Assembly (NCBI GenBank): GCA_015075005.1
Contig: JABTVC010000002.1
Span: 248,001-312,000, forward strand
Direction: 5' to 3'
Length of the DNA stretch: 64,000 bases
Origin: Planctomycetia bacterium
Lineage (GTDB): Bacteria; Planctomycetota; Brocadiia; Brocadiales; Brocadiaceae
The notes under the pieces were generated by a model. It saw nothing but the letters and a program-made list of their open reading frames with translations. It was not told the origin of the DNA and ran no database searches. Position numbers and translations under genes: made by a program. Of this stretch, positions 53,836 to 63,820 are shown piece by piece (positions within the stretch are counted from its first letter, which is position 1; each line of letters opens with the position of its first letter).

Positions 53836-56165
53836 TTATTTTACCTCGATCAGCACCTTTTCAATCCCAATATTCCCTTCACTATCAAAGGCATTGATGA
53901 TGAGGGTATAATTGCCCGGCATAAGGGGACTGGTAGTAATTTGAAATGATTCCTCAAGGCTATCGAAGACCCCATCCACAGGGTAAGCCGATATCCATTC
54001 CTGCCCATCAATAGTATATTGTACCTTTACAACGTTGCTGTAATCGTCTCTTGCTGTCCCGGAAATAACATATTTTCCCTCGGTTCCAGCTGTAGCACCC
54101 AGAGGCTTGATGTTCGGTCTCGAATTATCAATAACAATGGATTGTATCGTGTTTTCTGTAATGAAAGCGGTCTCGGGCGGGTTATCAGTGCCATCGCTGA
54201 CTGTCAGTTTTACCTGGTATTTCCCATCGGGCAGGCGTAAGGTATCCCATAGGTAAGAACCCTTTTTTTGCGTGTTTTTATCGAGGACTTTCCATGCCTT
54301 TTCGTCTACACCCTTGTAATGAATCGTCAATTGCAGGGTGTCGTTATTCGGGTCTTCTGCCTCCCATTGGATATTCTTCTGTGCTATTTGATGATGTGGT
54401 TTCTGACTGACAGCCGTCTGTGGCTTCGATTCTGCCTTGCTGTCAGTTTTTGTCTCCGGATGTTTTTGTGGCGCAGGAGAAGATTCCTTTTCTACCAAAA
54501 AACTGGTTATTCCGGGAGGCTGATTTTTGGGAAGATAGGATAGCGATACCGTATGTAAGACAGGAGTTGAATCGGCATTCGTTGTCTGCAGGGAGGCCTT
54601 ATATTGTATAAAACGAGCAGGCGGGGTTATTATTCTTTCTCCAGACGATAGGTATGGGGTTGACCACCAGCTCCATGTAGAGTCCGGTTTTTCCCAATTT
54701 CCTGAACGGGTCGCCAGGGTGAGATTAGTGCCTTCTGGTTGCATGTCAGTCCAGTAAATACACCCCCAATTCGACAACGCCGTGGTATCAAGTACGTTAG
54801 ATATGAAAGTGCCTTCTTCATGAAAAGACGGCGATATCTTATACACCTTTCCACCATTGCCCGTGCCAAAATAGAGTTCATCGCTGCTTGTGTTAAGACA
54901 ACAAAGCGCCTGAACCTCTTCGATGCTTGCAAGGCTGCATGAAGATTCATCCCCGGAAACTTTATACACCCCAGAGGCATTTCCTGTAACGATATACAGG
55001 TTATCCCGGGTGTCAAAAGACATGCCAAGGATAAAAGCCTGACTGGTTTCCATAATTTTTGTATGAGGCCGTCTGGCGTGATCTTATAAACGTAGTTTGG
55101 CGCAGTTGGAAAGCCCGTGGTCTTCGGCGGTGTCTCAATCCCCTTTGATATCACCTTTTGTTGCTGCATGGATGCAGATTGCGCCATGGGCAATTCTTCC
55201 GGGAGATTTAAATCCCAGGACTTTTCTTCCTTAAAGACAGCCGTAGTAATTCCCATTTGTACCGGTGGCTGTGGCGCCGGAGCCATCGGTACTTGTACTT
55301 GTGCACCAGAAGCCGTTCCCGCATAAATATTACCGGCAGAATCCATGGAAAGGCAATGAATTTCGCCTTCACTTGCATCAAACAATACCTGTGCCTGCCC
55401 TGCCGGCGTAATCTTATATACCAAACCGTTTGGTTCCGTGCTAACATACATATTGTCATATCGATCGATTAATAGATCTAAGAGATTTGTCTCCGGAGAA
55501 TCAAAAAACACGACCGGTATTCCATCTGGGGATATCTTGTACAGGATACCCTCGTTTCCCGTTACGGCAAAGAGATTGGAATTGTTGTCTACGGACATGT
55601 CCCAAATATAAGGAGCAGGCAAGCTGCAAAATACTGTCGCTTCTCCCGTGTTGCTTATTTTGTAGATAATCCCCCTTGGCGCAGTTCCCGCATAGAGATT
55701 TCCATGATTATCCGCGGTAAGACTCTGGATGTATAATTCAGGCGATTTAAAGACTTCTACGGCCTCCGAACCATCCTTTATAAGATAAACCGTTCCCGGA
55801 TCGCCCGTACCAACAAATATCCGATTTTGTAAGTCTGCAGCCATTGACCAAACAAAGGCACCCTTGATTCCCGGAATCGCTTCTATTTTTGGAGAAAGCC
55901 GTATTTCACCCTTATCATTAATAGATACCGCATGGGTAATGCCTTTGTTGAAGTCCGACTCTGACGATTGCGTCCACATGTTCGTTGCCGTACCATAGGC
56001 ACAAGAAGACAGGGCGACCAGGAAAGACATCGCAGCGCAGCATATTTGTGGCCAAGATGCCGTCCTTACTGCCCCCCTTCGCAAGGGAGAGGAAAAAACT
56101 TGCCAGCAAAAGAAGCTTTTCCTGGATGATACTACAAATACCTTTAGCAATGAAAGACCTTTCAT
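53836..56165 (-). pseudogene. Secreted beta-propeller protein with Ig/FN3-like C-terminus, one frameshift
   Basis: Two minus-strand frames form one ~775-aa protein. The first (56165 down to ~55050) has a signal region after MKGLSLLKVFVV and propeller blades such as DNHGNLYAGTAPRGIIYKIS and YKITPDGLIQK. The second (55053-53836) continues in the neighbouring frame with METSQAFILGMSFDTRDNLY, IVTGNASGVYKVSG and later beta-sandwich domains (VKLTVSDGTDNPPETAF, IINAFDSEGNIGIEKVLIEV). The join lies in a run of five A (rc CAAAAATTATGG): six A would restore the frame. Start chosen at ATG 56165, preceded by AAGGAA. Either a homopolymer sequencing error or a true inactivation. Confidence 0.78.
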
Positions 56166-56181
56166 GATTATTCCTTTTGCC

Positions 56182-57999
56182 TTATTTAACCAGTATCGGG
56201 ATCGTCTGATTCCCATTCAGCACATAGTTCGTTGGAACACGGGATACGACTTCGTCAAAGAGAGTACCAACCCCGCTTTGATTGGAAAAACTCATAATGG
56301 AAAGCATCGATGCCGGGAGCGATGGAAATCCCTCTCCCTTATAAGTAATTCCTTTTTTTGCTAACAGGACTCGTACCATGAGATTATTATTTCGCTCCAT
56401 ATTCTCGACATACTGTATAAGCTGTTCAAAATTCGTGGGCAAGTACTTCCCTGCGGACCTCCCACGATTCAATGCCTGACCATATATAGCATCACAGGCC
56501 GTAACATTTAATGTACTTCCCGGAAGGGCGTCCTCTGGTATGCGCATCATTACCGTCTGAGAAAAGCTTTCTCCCGTGAATGGTTTAAGGCTTACGTCTA
56601 CCTGTAATATATCCCCTGGCTTTACTTGTTTTTTGTCCACCTTAATGGACTCTATATATGCTGTTTTTCGGGTGTCCAATATCTTGATGTGAAGATCAAT
56701 CCTGTTTATACGCACTTCCTGGAATTGATTATTGATAATCATGGCAAAAGGCTGGACGATATGGTTAAGGGAAAGCCAGGATTGATCGAGTTCATAAAAG
56801 ACGTTTTCTGTTACCACGGGTCTTTCATATCCTTCAATGAGAGCCGACAGTTTTATGCTTACCGATTTTTCCCCTACCTTTCTTTCTGTGGACAACACGG
56901 CGCTTTGGGCGGCCATCAAAATAAAGGCTTGGTGTTAAAGTTTATTGTCTACGACCTCAAAATCATATATAAGCTTTTGCGAACCTTCCACTTCGATATG
57001 GCAGGGTATCATGGGGGAGGATTCTCCAAGAATCCCAGCAATCCCGGACTTCCTGTCTTGACGTATTCGGCCAACTATTTCTACCGGAGAAGCCATTTTC
57101 ACAGAATTCGATTGGCTGCTGAGTACCGTATAAACATATGCAGATGCCATGGGAAGGTCTGCCGTTCCTGTTTGTAAAAAAGGATGTCCAAAGGCAAGGA
57201 CATTCTTTCCTTCTACATATGTTACTGTGCCAACAACGGCGGCGCTGAGGTCGCCCTTCACCAGGATGGCAGCCACCGATGCCCCGGGAACAAGCTTGTT
57301 CGTCCCTGAGGTTGCCGGGCAAGAAACATAACTCCCTCCCTGTACAGGATATAATCCACAGGCATGAAAGAGCGGTTGCATCCTTTGTAAGGCTTCGCTG
57401 TCAACGCCCGATATTACTAAGGGAGAAAGAATGGGTGTAAGCGCAATTTTACCTGAATCATGGTTCGTCACTTCTTGTGGCATTATGGAAGTGTTCGCCG
57501 ATCTTTTAAAAAGATCGTCTTGCGGAATAGATGGGAGTTCCCACTCTGCAACAGCCAGCGAATCGCTTTTTTCCCGTGTTGGTATGTTGAGCAGGGTTCT
57601 TTTCATTTCATGAATCGGGGTAACACCCGCAATTGCCTCTTTTGCAAAGCTCCATCCATAGGCAACGGCTCCAACGAGCCGGTTGCTGATATAAACAGGA
57701 CTGCCGCTCATACCTGCAATGATACCGGTTTTTTCCAAAGGCCCACCCGACATCCTGATCAGAATCATGTTGCTCTTTGCTTCCCAGTTTCTTATAATAC
57801 CCAGGACTTCAACGTTGAATATTTCTATTCGTTCACCCGTAAAAACAGTTTTACCATATCCTTTCATGCCGGGCACAATCTCATCGACGTCCATAATATT
57901 TTCGACAGCAAGGAGAGGCCGGTTGCTCTGGGAAATAAAGACGGGGAAAATACTGAAAAGCATGAATAGATACGGTAGTTTGAATGTCTTGAGTTCCAT
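56182..57999 (-). pseudogene. SpoIVB-type (S55) peptidase-domain protein split by a stop
   Basis: 57999-56935 encodes 354 aa: a signal-anchor segment (FKLPYLFMLFSIFPVFI), EIVPGMKGYGKTVFTGERIE and the S55 serine motif TGIIAGMSGSPVYI (Ser98/Ser100). It ends YDFEVVDNKL, TAA. The same frame is open again directly after it, HQAFILMAAQSAVLSTERK, down to 56182 (ending NYVLNGNQTIPILVK). Changing CTTTAACACCAAGCC to CTTTTAACACCAGCC would give KLLTPAF and a continuous ~605-aa protein, so two compensating homopolymer indels are suspected. The alternative is two genes, the second starting at ATG 56916. Confidence 0.75.
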
Positions 58000-58209
58000 G
58001 TTGCAAACTCTACCAAATTTAGCAATTTATTGTCAAGGCATAAAAGAAGTTGCAATGCGGATGTTTAGAATTTAAACTATTCCTGGTTATGATGTGCCCC
58101 GGGAATTTCAAATGTACCAGAAATTCCAAAATAAACTTTGTTTTTTACCTTTGAAGTGGCGAATGATGTTGATGCGTTCTTCATAACAGCTGTTTCTAAG
58201 ATACTAGCG

Positions 58210-58836
58210 ATGGAAACGATCGTATTAAATCTAAAAGATCAAAATCTTTATCTGAAACACATAGAATTGGCCGCTCAGGCATTAATGAGTGGCGAGCTTG
58301 TCGCCTTTCCCACAGAGACGGTGTATGGCTTGGGTTGTCACAGAGAGAATGCGAAAGCCATTCAGCGTATCTATAAGGTTAAGAAAAGAGTAGAAGAAAA
58401 ACAGCTTACCCTGATGATTGCCGACCCCTGTGATGCGAAAAAGCATGTCGATCATTTTTCTAACACCGCAAAGAGATTGATGAAACTTTTCTGGCCAGGG
58501 GCATTAGCTATTATTTTCCCCTTAAAGGATGGGTCAGACATCAGTATACGCCTTCCGGATAATACCATGACAAGGGATTTAATCCGTGCCGCAAAAGTCC
58601 CTGTTGTCACTACGAGTGCGAATATTTCCGGATATCCCCCCTCTACGGATGCACAGCAGGTGCTGATGGACTTTAGAGGAAAGATCCACATGATCCTTGA
58701 TGGCGGTTCGACACGGTTTCGTTCTCCTTCTACGGTTATTAGGCTGAAGGATGAGACCTTTGAGATTATTCGCCAGGGTATTATTTCTGAGACCATGATA
58801 CGAAGTTGTCTTGAAAACAACTTGGTAAAAGTATAA
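58210..58836 (+). CDS. tsaC: Threonylcarbamoyl-AMP synthase (TsaC/YrdC/Sua5)
   Basis: ~208 aa. Makes threonylcarbamoyl-AMP for the t6A37 tRNA modification. Signatures are GELVAFPTETVYGLGCH, KVKKRVEEKQLTLMIAD, FWPGALAIIF, RLPDN and VTTSANISGYPP. No Sua5 C-terminal domain, so it is the short TsaC/YrdC type. I start at ATG 58210 (METIVLNL); a TTG at 58138 would add 24 residues that do not fit the family. Divergent from the S55 gene. Confidence 0.92.
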   Translation: METIVLNLKDQNLYLKHIELAAQALMSGELVAFPTETVYGLGCHRENAKAIQRIYKVKKRVEEKQLTLMIADPCDAKKHVDHFSNTAKRLMKLFWPGALAIIFPLKDGSDISIRLPDNTMTRDLIRAAKVPVVTTSANISGYPPSTDAQQVLMDFRGKIHMILDGGSTRFRSPSTVIRLKDETFEIIRQGIISETMIRSCLENNLVKV

Positions 58837-58990
58837 TATTTTTAAGAAGAATATCTCAGATAAATTACGATAGTAGCTCGTTCGTAAATACAGATTTTAT
58901 GCTTATGTGAAATAAATCAGTATTATTGCAGGTATACATGTGTTTTTTGTTTTTTAACTCAAAGAAAATATTTAAGAAGATAGAATCACA

Positions 58991-59443
58991 ATGAAGATTG
59001 CATTAGCATCAGACCACAGAGGTTTTGATTTTAAGAAGCGTATAGCATCTCTGATTATACAAATGGGTCACACTGCGAAGGATTTTGGTACAGATAAAAA
59101 CAACGAATCCGTGGACTATCCTGACTTTGGATTAAAAGCAGCGCGTGCAGTTGGGTCAGGAGAGTGCGAGCGGGGGATTCTTGTTTGTGGCACGGGGATC
59201 GGGATGTCGTTAGTGGCAAACAAGGTGAGGGGCGTGCGGGCCGCATGTTGCCATAATCTTTATACGGTAGAAATGAGCCGGAGACACAATGATTCTAACG
59301 TGTTATGTATTGGCGCCGATGTAATAAACGAAGAGCTTCTTGAGCAAAAGATTAAACTGTGGCTAGAAACCCCCTTTGATGGGGGAAGACATGCCCGCCG
59401 CGTGGAAAAGGTCATGGAGGTTGAAAATGGAGGCGGTATTTAG
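58991..59443 (+). CDS. rpiB: Ribose-5-phosphate isomerase B
   Basis: 150 aa. IALASDHRGFDFKKRI, SVDYPDFGLKAARAV, the active-site Cys/Thr loop VCGTGIGMSLVANKVRGVRA, and RRHNDSNVLCIGAD define RpiB/LacAB. Pentose-phosphate pathway, ribulose-5-P to ribose-5-P. Often next to glyA, not here. Confidence 0.96.
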   Translation: MKIALASDHRGFDFKKRIASLIIQMGHTAKDFGTDKNNESVDYPDFGLKAARAVGSGECERGILVCGTGIGMSLVANKVRGVRAACCHNLYTVEMSRRHNDSNVLCIGADVINEELLEQKIKLWLETPFDGGRHARRVEKVMEVENGGGI

Positions 59444-59518
59444 TCCAAATCTCCTCTTCAGGGCAAATCCGCATTTTTTTCCCATCGGCGTCATTCGCCT
59501 TTCGTCTTGTTTCATGCC

Positions 59519-60583
59519 TCACTGCAGGATTTTTCTCAAAAATTTATTCACTCGTTTCCACGATGACCCAATTTTGTTCTTGGATGAACGTTCAAAAATA
59601 GATGGATTATATCCCTGATAAAGCTGACTCTTCGGTATGCCCGTCTTTTGGTGAAACACGCGCAGTGCTCTTGATCTTTCGTAATACTGATCGACTATTC
59701 TCAAGGCTTGATTTTCGTTTCCGCACCAGCATGAGGTGAAAGGGCAACGCGTGTCGTCAGCCTGCATCACAATCTTGCCAGCGAGTATATTTCCCATCTT
59801 CTTCGATGGTTCGAGTTGGGCCGTGTTTCCACAGGGAAAGACGTTACCGCGATGATCAATATAAAGGTAATTTCGACCTGCCGAACAAGCCATTCCCTTT
59901 GTGTTACAGGCACGAAGCAACATCATGTAGCTGTGCGGCGTATCCCAAACCTCTTTGAGCGCAGCTAATTCAGCTGAAGTGTAATCTTGCGGATATTCCA
60001 ATGAGTGATCAGCACCATCTACGCCGTGGAGTTTCCCGATAAGACCGTTCATGGCCAAAGGAATTCCCAGCTGATCGCACCTCTTTTTGTATGCTGGAAT
60101 TAAGTTTATCTTTTGAGGGATGGCTACATAGCCAACGTAAACTTCTACGCCGGACTTCTTAATTTTGGAAGCCTTGTCGAAAAATTCATCGACATCCTTA
60201 ATGACGGTGTCATGCAAAGTACAACCCATACCTAACTTTCCCGTGTCAAGTGACGAAAGGAACGGCCCGATGATCTGGTCCCAACTGGCTACCAGGTTTG
60301 TTGAAAAACTGACACCGAAGATGTTCGTATTGAAATTGCAGATATTTCTCACTTCTTCCATAAGCTCAGGGCATGTGAAAAACTCGCCGCCTACACCGAT
60401 TCGCAAGCTGATTCGATACGGCAGCTGTTTCAGCTTGCTGACCACCTGGCGGAAGGTCTCTGCATCGAAAACGTTCTCCCGCTCTTTCCATCCGGCGATG
60501 CAATATGGGCAGGCCAGGTTGCACTTGTGATACTTCACCTGATATCGAACCCCCAGGTAAGGAAGGGCGCCTGTATCCGTCAT
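59519..60583 (-). CDS. Radical SAM protein with SPASM-like C-terminus
   Basis: 354 aa. The 4Fe-4S motif is KCNLACPYCIAGWKERENVF (CxxxCxxC), followed by a GGEFF-type SAM loop (RIGVGGEFFTCPEL). The C-terminal half has several Cys: LLRACNTKGMACSAGRNYLY, VFPCGNTAQLE, DTRCPFTSCWCGNENQA, consistent with auxiliary Fe-S clusters as in SPASM/twitch maturases. Substrate unknown; no precursor peptide gene is evident next to it. Start ATG 60583 preceded by AAAAGGACATGATATT. Basic C-terminal tail (KNKIGSSWKRVNKFLRKIL). Confidence 0.83.
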   Translation of the reverse strand: MTDTGALPYLGVRYQVKYHKCNLACPYCIAGWKERENVFDAETFRQVVSKLKQLPYRISLRIGVGGEFFTCPELMEEVRNICNFNTNIFGVSFSTNLVASWDQIIGPFLSSLDTGKLGMGCTLHDTVIKDVDEFFDKASKIKKSGVEVYVGYVAIPQKINLIPAYKKRCDQLGIPLAMNGLIGKLHGVDGADHSLEYPQDYTSAELAALKEVWDTPHSYMMLLRACNTKGMACSAGRNYLYIDHRGNVFPCGNTAQLEPSKKMGNILAGKIVMQADDTRCPFTSCWCGNENQALRIVDQYYERSRALRVFHQKTGIPKSQLYQGYNPSIFERSSKNKIGSSWKRVNKFLRKILQ

Positions 60584-60716
60584 AATATCATGTCCTTTTT
60601 TTAAGGGCTTAAAGAAGCCTTTAGCAGAATCCGAAAAAACATCCTTGAGTCACCTTGAGATGCCGGATAAATCAAAGAATGCCGGAAAAGATAAAAAAAC
60701 AAGAAAGACCTGGAAT

Positions 60717-61559
60717 TTAGTTCAGGGTTATTATTTGTACCTCATTAGGTATCGTGAGGGTAAACAGCTTTGGATCGAGGATACCGTTTACGGCAATATT
60801 TGAAAACGTTATACTCAGGGTAGTATTATATGACGGCCAGCGAACATCAATCCTTTGAGGCATCCTGCACTCCTGCTGAGTTGTATAATCGGTAAATATT
60901 GCTTGTAATCGTACAGAGCCATCCGGATTAAACAATTCACACCGAAAAATCTCTGCATTCACCCTGTCAATCAACAGGTTTCCTTTCAGATTTATATCCT
61001 CTTTCTCAATATCTAACACATGAACAAGCCAATAGGCAGGCCAGGTTTCCAGCGAAGGTTTTTTCCCTTCCAAAATGTCCCTGTAATTGAATAGGCTCGC
61101 CATATCTCCCGGAAAGATGTTGATCCCAAGCGCCTCAATCCTGTGAAAGGTATTGGAAGCACCTGTGTAAGCAGTATTTTCCATGGGAATATGTAACCAG
61201 AACCTATTACCGTCAGAAGACATATCAAATAGTGTTGCTGCAAACTTTGAACCTAAAGCCCGAAAACTCCTGGGGCTCTGGTATACAATCAATCCGGTAC
61301 AACGGATGGGGCCTTTGGCGTCCGGCGTTGTAAGGGTCATCTCCACATTTGCACGGAAGGTGTTGAGTTTGGCGTTGTTTGAGATTAGGATATCCCGTAT
61401 CTGTTGTAGCGAGAGGTTCTGTATTTCACCCTGAATATTCCTCAAAATGGCCGAAGTGTCCTCCCAAATAGGCCTTTGTAATGCCGATGTCTTATAGGTT
61501 GCACAACCAGACACGAGAATTCCATACAAAAAGATGCCAAAAATTACGTATGTCTTCAT
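60717..61559 (-). CDS. Outer-membrane-type lipoprotein (LolB/DUF4292-like fold)
   Basis: 280 aa. Signal peptide with lipobox ILVSGCATY, Cys as the lipidation site. The mature part has strand-rich blocks such as NTFRANVEMTLTTPDAKGPI, LIVYQSPRSFRALGSKFAAT, MSSDGNRFWLHIP, recalling LolB/DUF4292 proteins that handle lipids or lipoproteins. Start chosen at ATG 61559, which gives a normal signal peptide (MKTYVIFGIFLYGIL); an upstream ATG at 61571 is possible. Confidence 0.7.
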   Translation of the reverse strand: MKTYVIFGIFLYGILVSGCATYKTSALQRPIWEDTSAILRNIQGEIQNLSLQQIRDILISNNAKLNTFRANVEMTLTTPDAKGPIRCTGLIVYQSPRSFRALGSKFAATLFDMSSDGNRFWLHIPMENTAYTGASNTFHRIEALGINIFPGDMASLFNYRDILEGKKPSLETWPAYWLVHVLDIEKEDINLKGNLLIDRVNAEIFRCELFNPDGSVRLQAIFTDYTTQQECRMPQRIDVRWPSYNTTLSITFSNIAVNGILDPKLFTLTIPNEVQIITLN

Positions 61560-61591
61560 CACAAAATTCATATAATTCTGATTTTTAAAAA

Positions 61592-61619
61592 TGTATAATA
61601 AAATAGATCATCCTGTCAA
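61592..61619 (-). promoter_or_regulatory. Putative promoter for the lipoprotein gene
   Basis: On the minus strand TTGACA (61619-61614), 16-nt spacer, TATACA (61597-61592), ~33 nt before the lipoprotein start. Confidence 0.55.
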
Positions 61620-61785
61620 CAAGCATCTAACATTAATAGCTTTTTATTTTACTTCAAATGCCTCATATGTTGCGTATTTTTCTGATAAATAGGTAAATTG
61701 ACCAATAAATACAGGTAAGATCAGGCAAGTATCACTCAAAAAGCCTGAAAAATAAGGATCAAGAACAGCATAAAATATGGTATCC
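61620..61785. other. Intergenic sequence without recognised features
   Basis: AT-rich gap between the lipoprotein promoter and the end of the right-edge cassette. I see no gene, hairpin terminator or RNA here. Confidence 0.4.
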
Positions 61786-61935
61786 TTACTGAGCATTGTA
61801 GTTTTGTGTTTTCATTGCTAAAAAATTCTGAAATTCTTCATTATTTTTGGTTTGCCATAGTTCTTCTGCGTCCTGCAATTGAAATATGAAGGGTGTTCTT
61901 GTGCCCTGTCTATGTGCGAGCGGAGTGAGCCTCAT
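61786..61935 (-). CDS. Possible small fourth gene of the right-edge cassette
   Basis: 49 aa frame: MRLTPLAHRQGTRTPFIFQL, QDAEELWQTKNNEEFQNFLA, MKTQNYNAQ, stop. It starts inside the end of the preceding gene (26-nt overlap) and is in another frame. The C-terminal 30 residues have a natural composition, but no RBS is evident. It may be a small gene or the frameshifted end of the previous one. Confidence 0.3.
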   Translation of the reverse strand: MRLTPLAHRQGTRTPFIFQLQDAEELWQTKNNEEFQNFLAMKTQNYNAQ

Positions 61936-62344
61936 GGACTGTTTCAAGAATCAACTCAGCTATCAGTTCATCATCTTGTTTCAAGTTATATATTCCGCTG
62001 TGAGAGGGATCATCTATTAAGGGGTCATGGATTACTTCAAGATTCCGTCCATCTGGACTTTCTGTAAGTACTTTTTGGCGAACTTCGCCAACATTTAAGA
62101 TAGCTATTTTTGCATGTAATCCAATGTTCAATTTTTTAGAATAAATTTTTCGAACCTCAGTAATTTCGCTTTCTCTGCTTGAACAGTTGAGAAATTCCAA
62201 CCAATTTACAGATAAACTTTCTTCCCCTACTCTCAACATAAAAGCAGTGGCCTGAATTCGTCCATCTGAGACTTGCGTAGGTTTGCAATATCGGGCAATG
62301 TGGTTTTGGTCAGGTATCTTATCGCTTTTCATTATGATATCCAA
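61910..62344 (-). CDS. Hypothetical protein, third gene of the TIGR04255-type cassette
   Basis: 144 aa, not recognised. Beta-rich N-terminal half (GRIQATAFMLRVGEESLSVN, WLEFLNCSSRE) and a later segment LHAKIAILNVGEVRQKVLTE that looks like a strand-helix unit; then DPLIDDPSHSGIYNL. No TM or signal. It overlaps the gene upstream by 13 nt, so the two are translationally coupled. Start at ATG 62344, or the second ATG at 62332. Confidence 0.7.
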   Translation of the reverse strand: MDIIMKSDKIPDQNHIARYCKPTQVSDGRIQATAFMLRVGEESLSVNWLEFLNCSSRESEITEVRKIYSKKLNIGLHAKIAILNVGEVRQKVLTESPDGRNLEVIHDPLIDDPSHSGIYNLKQDDELIAELILETVHEAHSART

Positions 62345-63012
62345 TCACATACATGATATGATGTCACAGTTTCCATCAGAATATCGGTTGTTACTGCCCC
62401 GGAAATCCTAATTTGTCGTTCCGGATGCCTAACATTCGGTATGAATATAACAAAGCGAGCGTCCCCATTTGGCAAAAAATGCACGCTGAAAATTCGCTTC
62501 TGCTCGCCCCGCCATGAAGCATAGATATTATCTTCAGGTGTTAGAGAAATAGTTGGACATTTTAGATTGGTATGCAACCGAAGGAAATTATAAAAATTGC
62601 AAAGCGATCCAGCCGATATCCCAAGACTAGCAGGGTTTTCTTCCTTTGCATCATTAAACAAAGCGAGAAGTCTATTTGCCAAACTTTGCGGATGGGGAAT
62701 AGATTTCGATCTTCTAATACGGAAAATTAATTCTTTTACCTGATCTTCTTCGCTATCAAGTAAATCCTCTTGAGTGCAGGTGTCTTTTTTCTCAATCCAA
62801 GGTCTTATAAAAACCTTGCGACTCTCTTGGCTTACGTCTATCGAAAAATATATGTCCTTAGAAGCTTTTCGAGATTTTTGGGACAAGCGATCTCCTCGAT
62901 TCCACACTTCAGCATCTGACTCACCGATTGAGGAATAGTCTATAAGAGATTTATTCCCATATGCTATGGTAGCTTCTTGTACTGCCTCCTCATATAAATG
63001 CAGCTCAGACAT
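62332..63012 (-). CDS. Hypothetical protein, second gene of the TIGR04255-type cassette
   Basis: 226 aa, not recognised. It opens with a helical part (MSELHLYEEAVQEATIAYGN), then an acidic middle (TCTQEDLLDSEEDQVKELIF) and a C-terminal beta-rich part (IFSVHFLPNGDARFVIFIPN, RQIRISGAVTTDILMETV). No TM, no signal peptide, no known nuclease or protease motif visible. It overlaps the upstream TIGR04255-type gene by 8 nt and the downstream gene by 13 nt, which shows a tight operon. Confidence 0.72.
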   Translation of the reverse strand: MSELHLYEEAVQEATIAYGNKSLIDYSSIGESDAEVWNRGDRLSQKSRKASKDIYFSIDVSQESRKVFIRPWIEKKDTCTQEDLLDSEEDQVKELIFRIRRSKSIPHPQSLANRLLALFNDAKEENPASLGISAGSLCNFYNFLRLHTNLKCPTISLTPEDNIYASWRGEQKRIFSVHFLPNGDARFVIFIPNVRHPERQIRISGAVTTDILMETVTSYHVCDWIS

Positions 63013-63820
63013 TATCTTCTCGCTCCCAAATTTTTTGAATTTCAGGGGTTGTTAGATCAGTAAAACCTCGGACTATCCATTCATGTGCTAAGTCAAACCA
63101 TTCACGAACAGCTTCTTTACTCGCCGATTCACCAATTGCCCGCGTCTTCAATTCGAGAACAAGCAAAGGAACTTTGTCTTCAGTTCGTGTAGCTTGTTTT
63201 AAATTTACGATCAGATGCCCTTTCTTTTCCTGAAAGGGAAACTCTGTCTGCCAGGCAACTTTCTCAGGATTCGATAAAAAACGTGCCTTTGTTTGCTTCC
63301 AAACAAAATCCGAAAATATTCTTGGAAGGTCATCAATCGTATTCCATCCTTGCCCCTTTGGAATATGGTTGATATAGCTAAGTTCATATTCGATTGGTTT
63401 AAGCTCGCCTAACTCAAATTCTCCAAAAAAATTTACGATATTATTCAGCACACTCTCGAAATTCCTGATGACGTGGTCATATCGGGGGTAATTGCTTTGT
63501 CTGCGTCGCCAATTGAAATAAAACCGATCGATCTGAAATTGTACCAACTGATCATCCGATTTGTTTATAAACCATACTCTTGGTAAGGGCATCCCTGTTG
63601 CTTCATCTACCAAAATTTCACCTTTAACTGATGCTAACGGTGAGGCATGTTGGATAATCGGATAATCAGCGCGAAGTTTATCCCAAAGAAAACCGATATG
63701 GGGGATACGAAGCTTATCAGGAACTTGAAATCGCATCCCACAAACAACTTCGTTAACAGGCGGGTTCTTATAACTTGGAAGAGCGCCTGGTAAAAAGGAA
63801 CTTTCGATTGGGTGAGTCAT
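63005..63820 (-). CDS. TIGR04255-like family protein
   Basis: 271 aa. The N-terminal YKNPPVNEVVCGMRFQVPD and the middle YELSYINHIP and LELKTRAIG blocks fit the sporadically distributed TIGR04255 family, known to me only as a family of unknown function. C-terminal EAVREWFDLAHEWIVRGFTD and LTTPEIQKIWEREDN also match its pattern (late conserved W). Cytoplasmic. First gene of a minus-strand cassette; GGGGTAA lies upstream of the ATG at 63820. Confidence 0.7.
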   Translation of the reverse strand: MTHPIESSFLPGALPSYKNPPVNEVVCGMRFQVPDKLRIPHIGFLWDKLRADYPIIQHASPLASVKGEILVDEATGMPLPRVWFINKSDDQLVQFQIDRFYFNWRRRQSNYPRYDHVIRNFESVLNNIVNFFGEFELGELKPIEYELSYINHIPKGQGWNTIDDLPRIFSDFVWKQTKARFLSNPEKVAWQTEFPFQEKKGHLIVNLKQATRTEDKVPLLVLELKTRAIGESASKEAVREWFDLAHEWIVRGFTDLTTPEIQKIWEREDNV

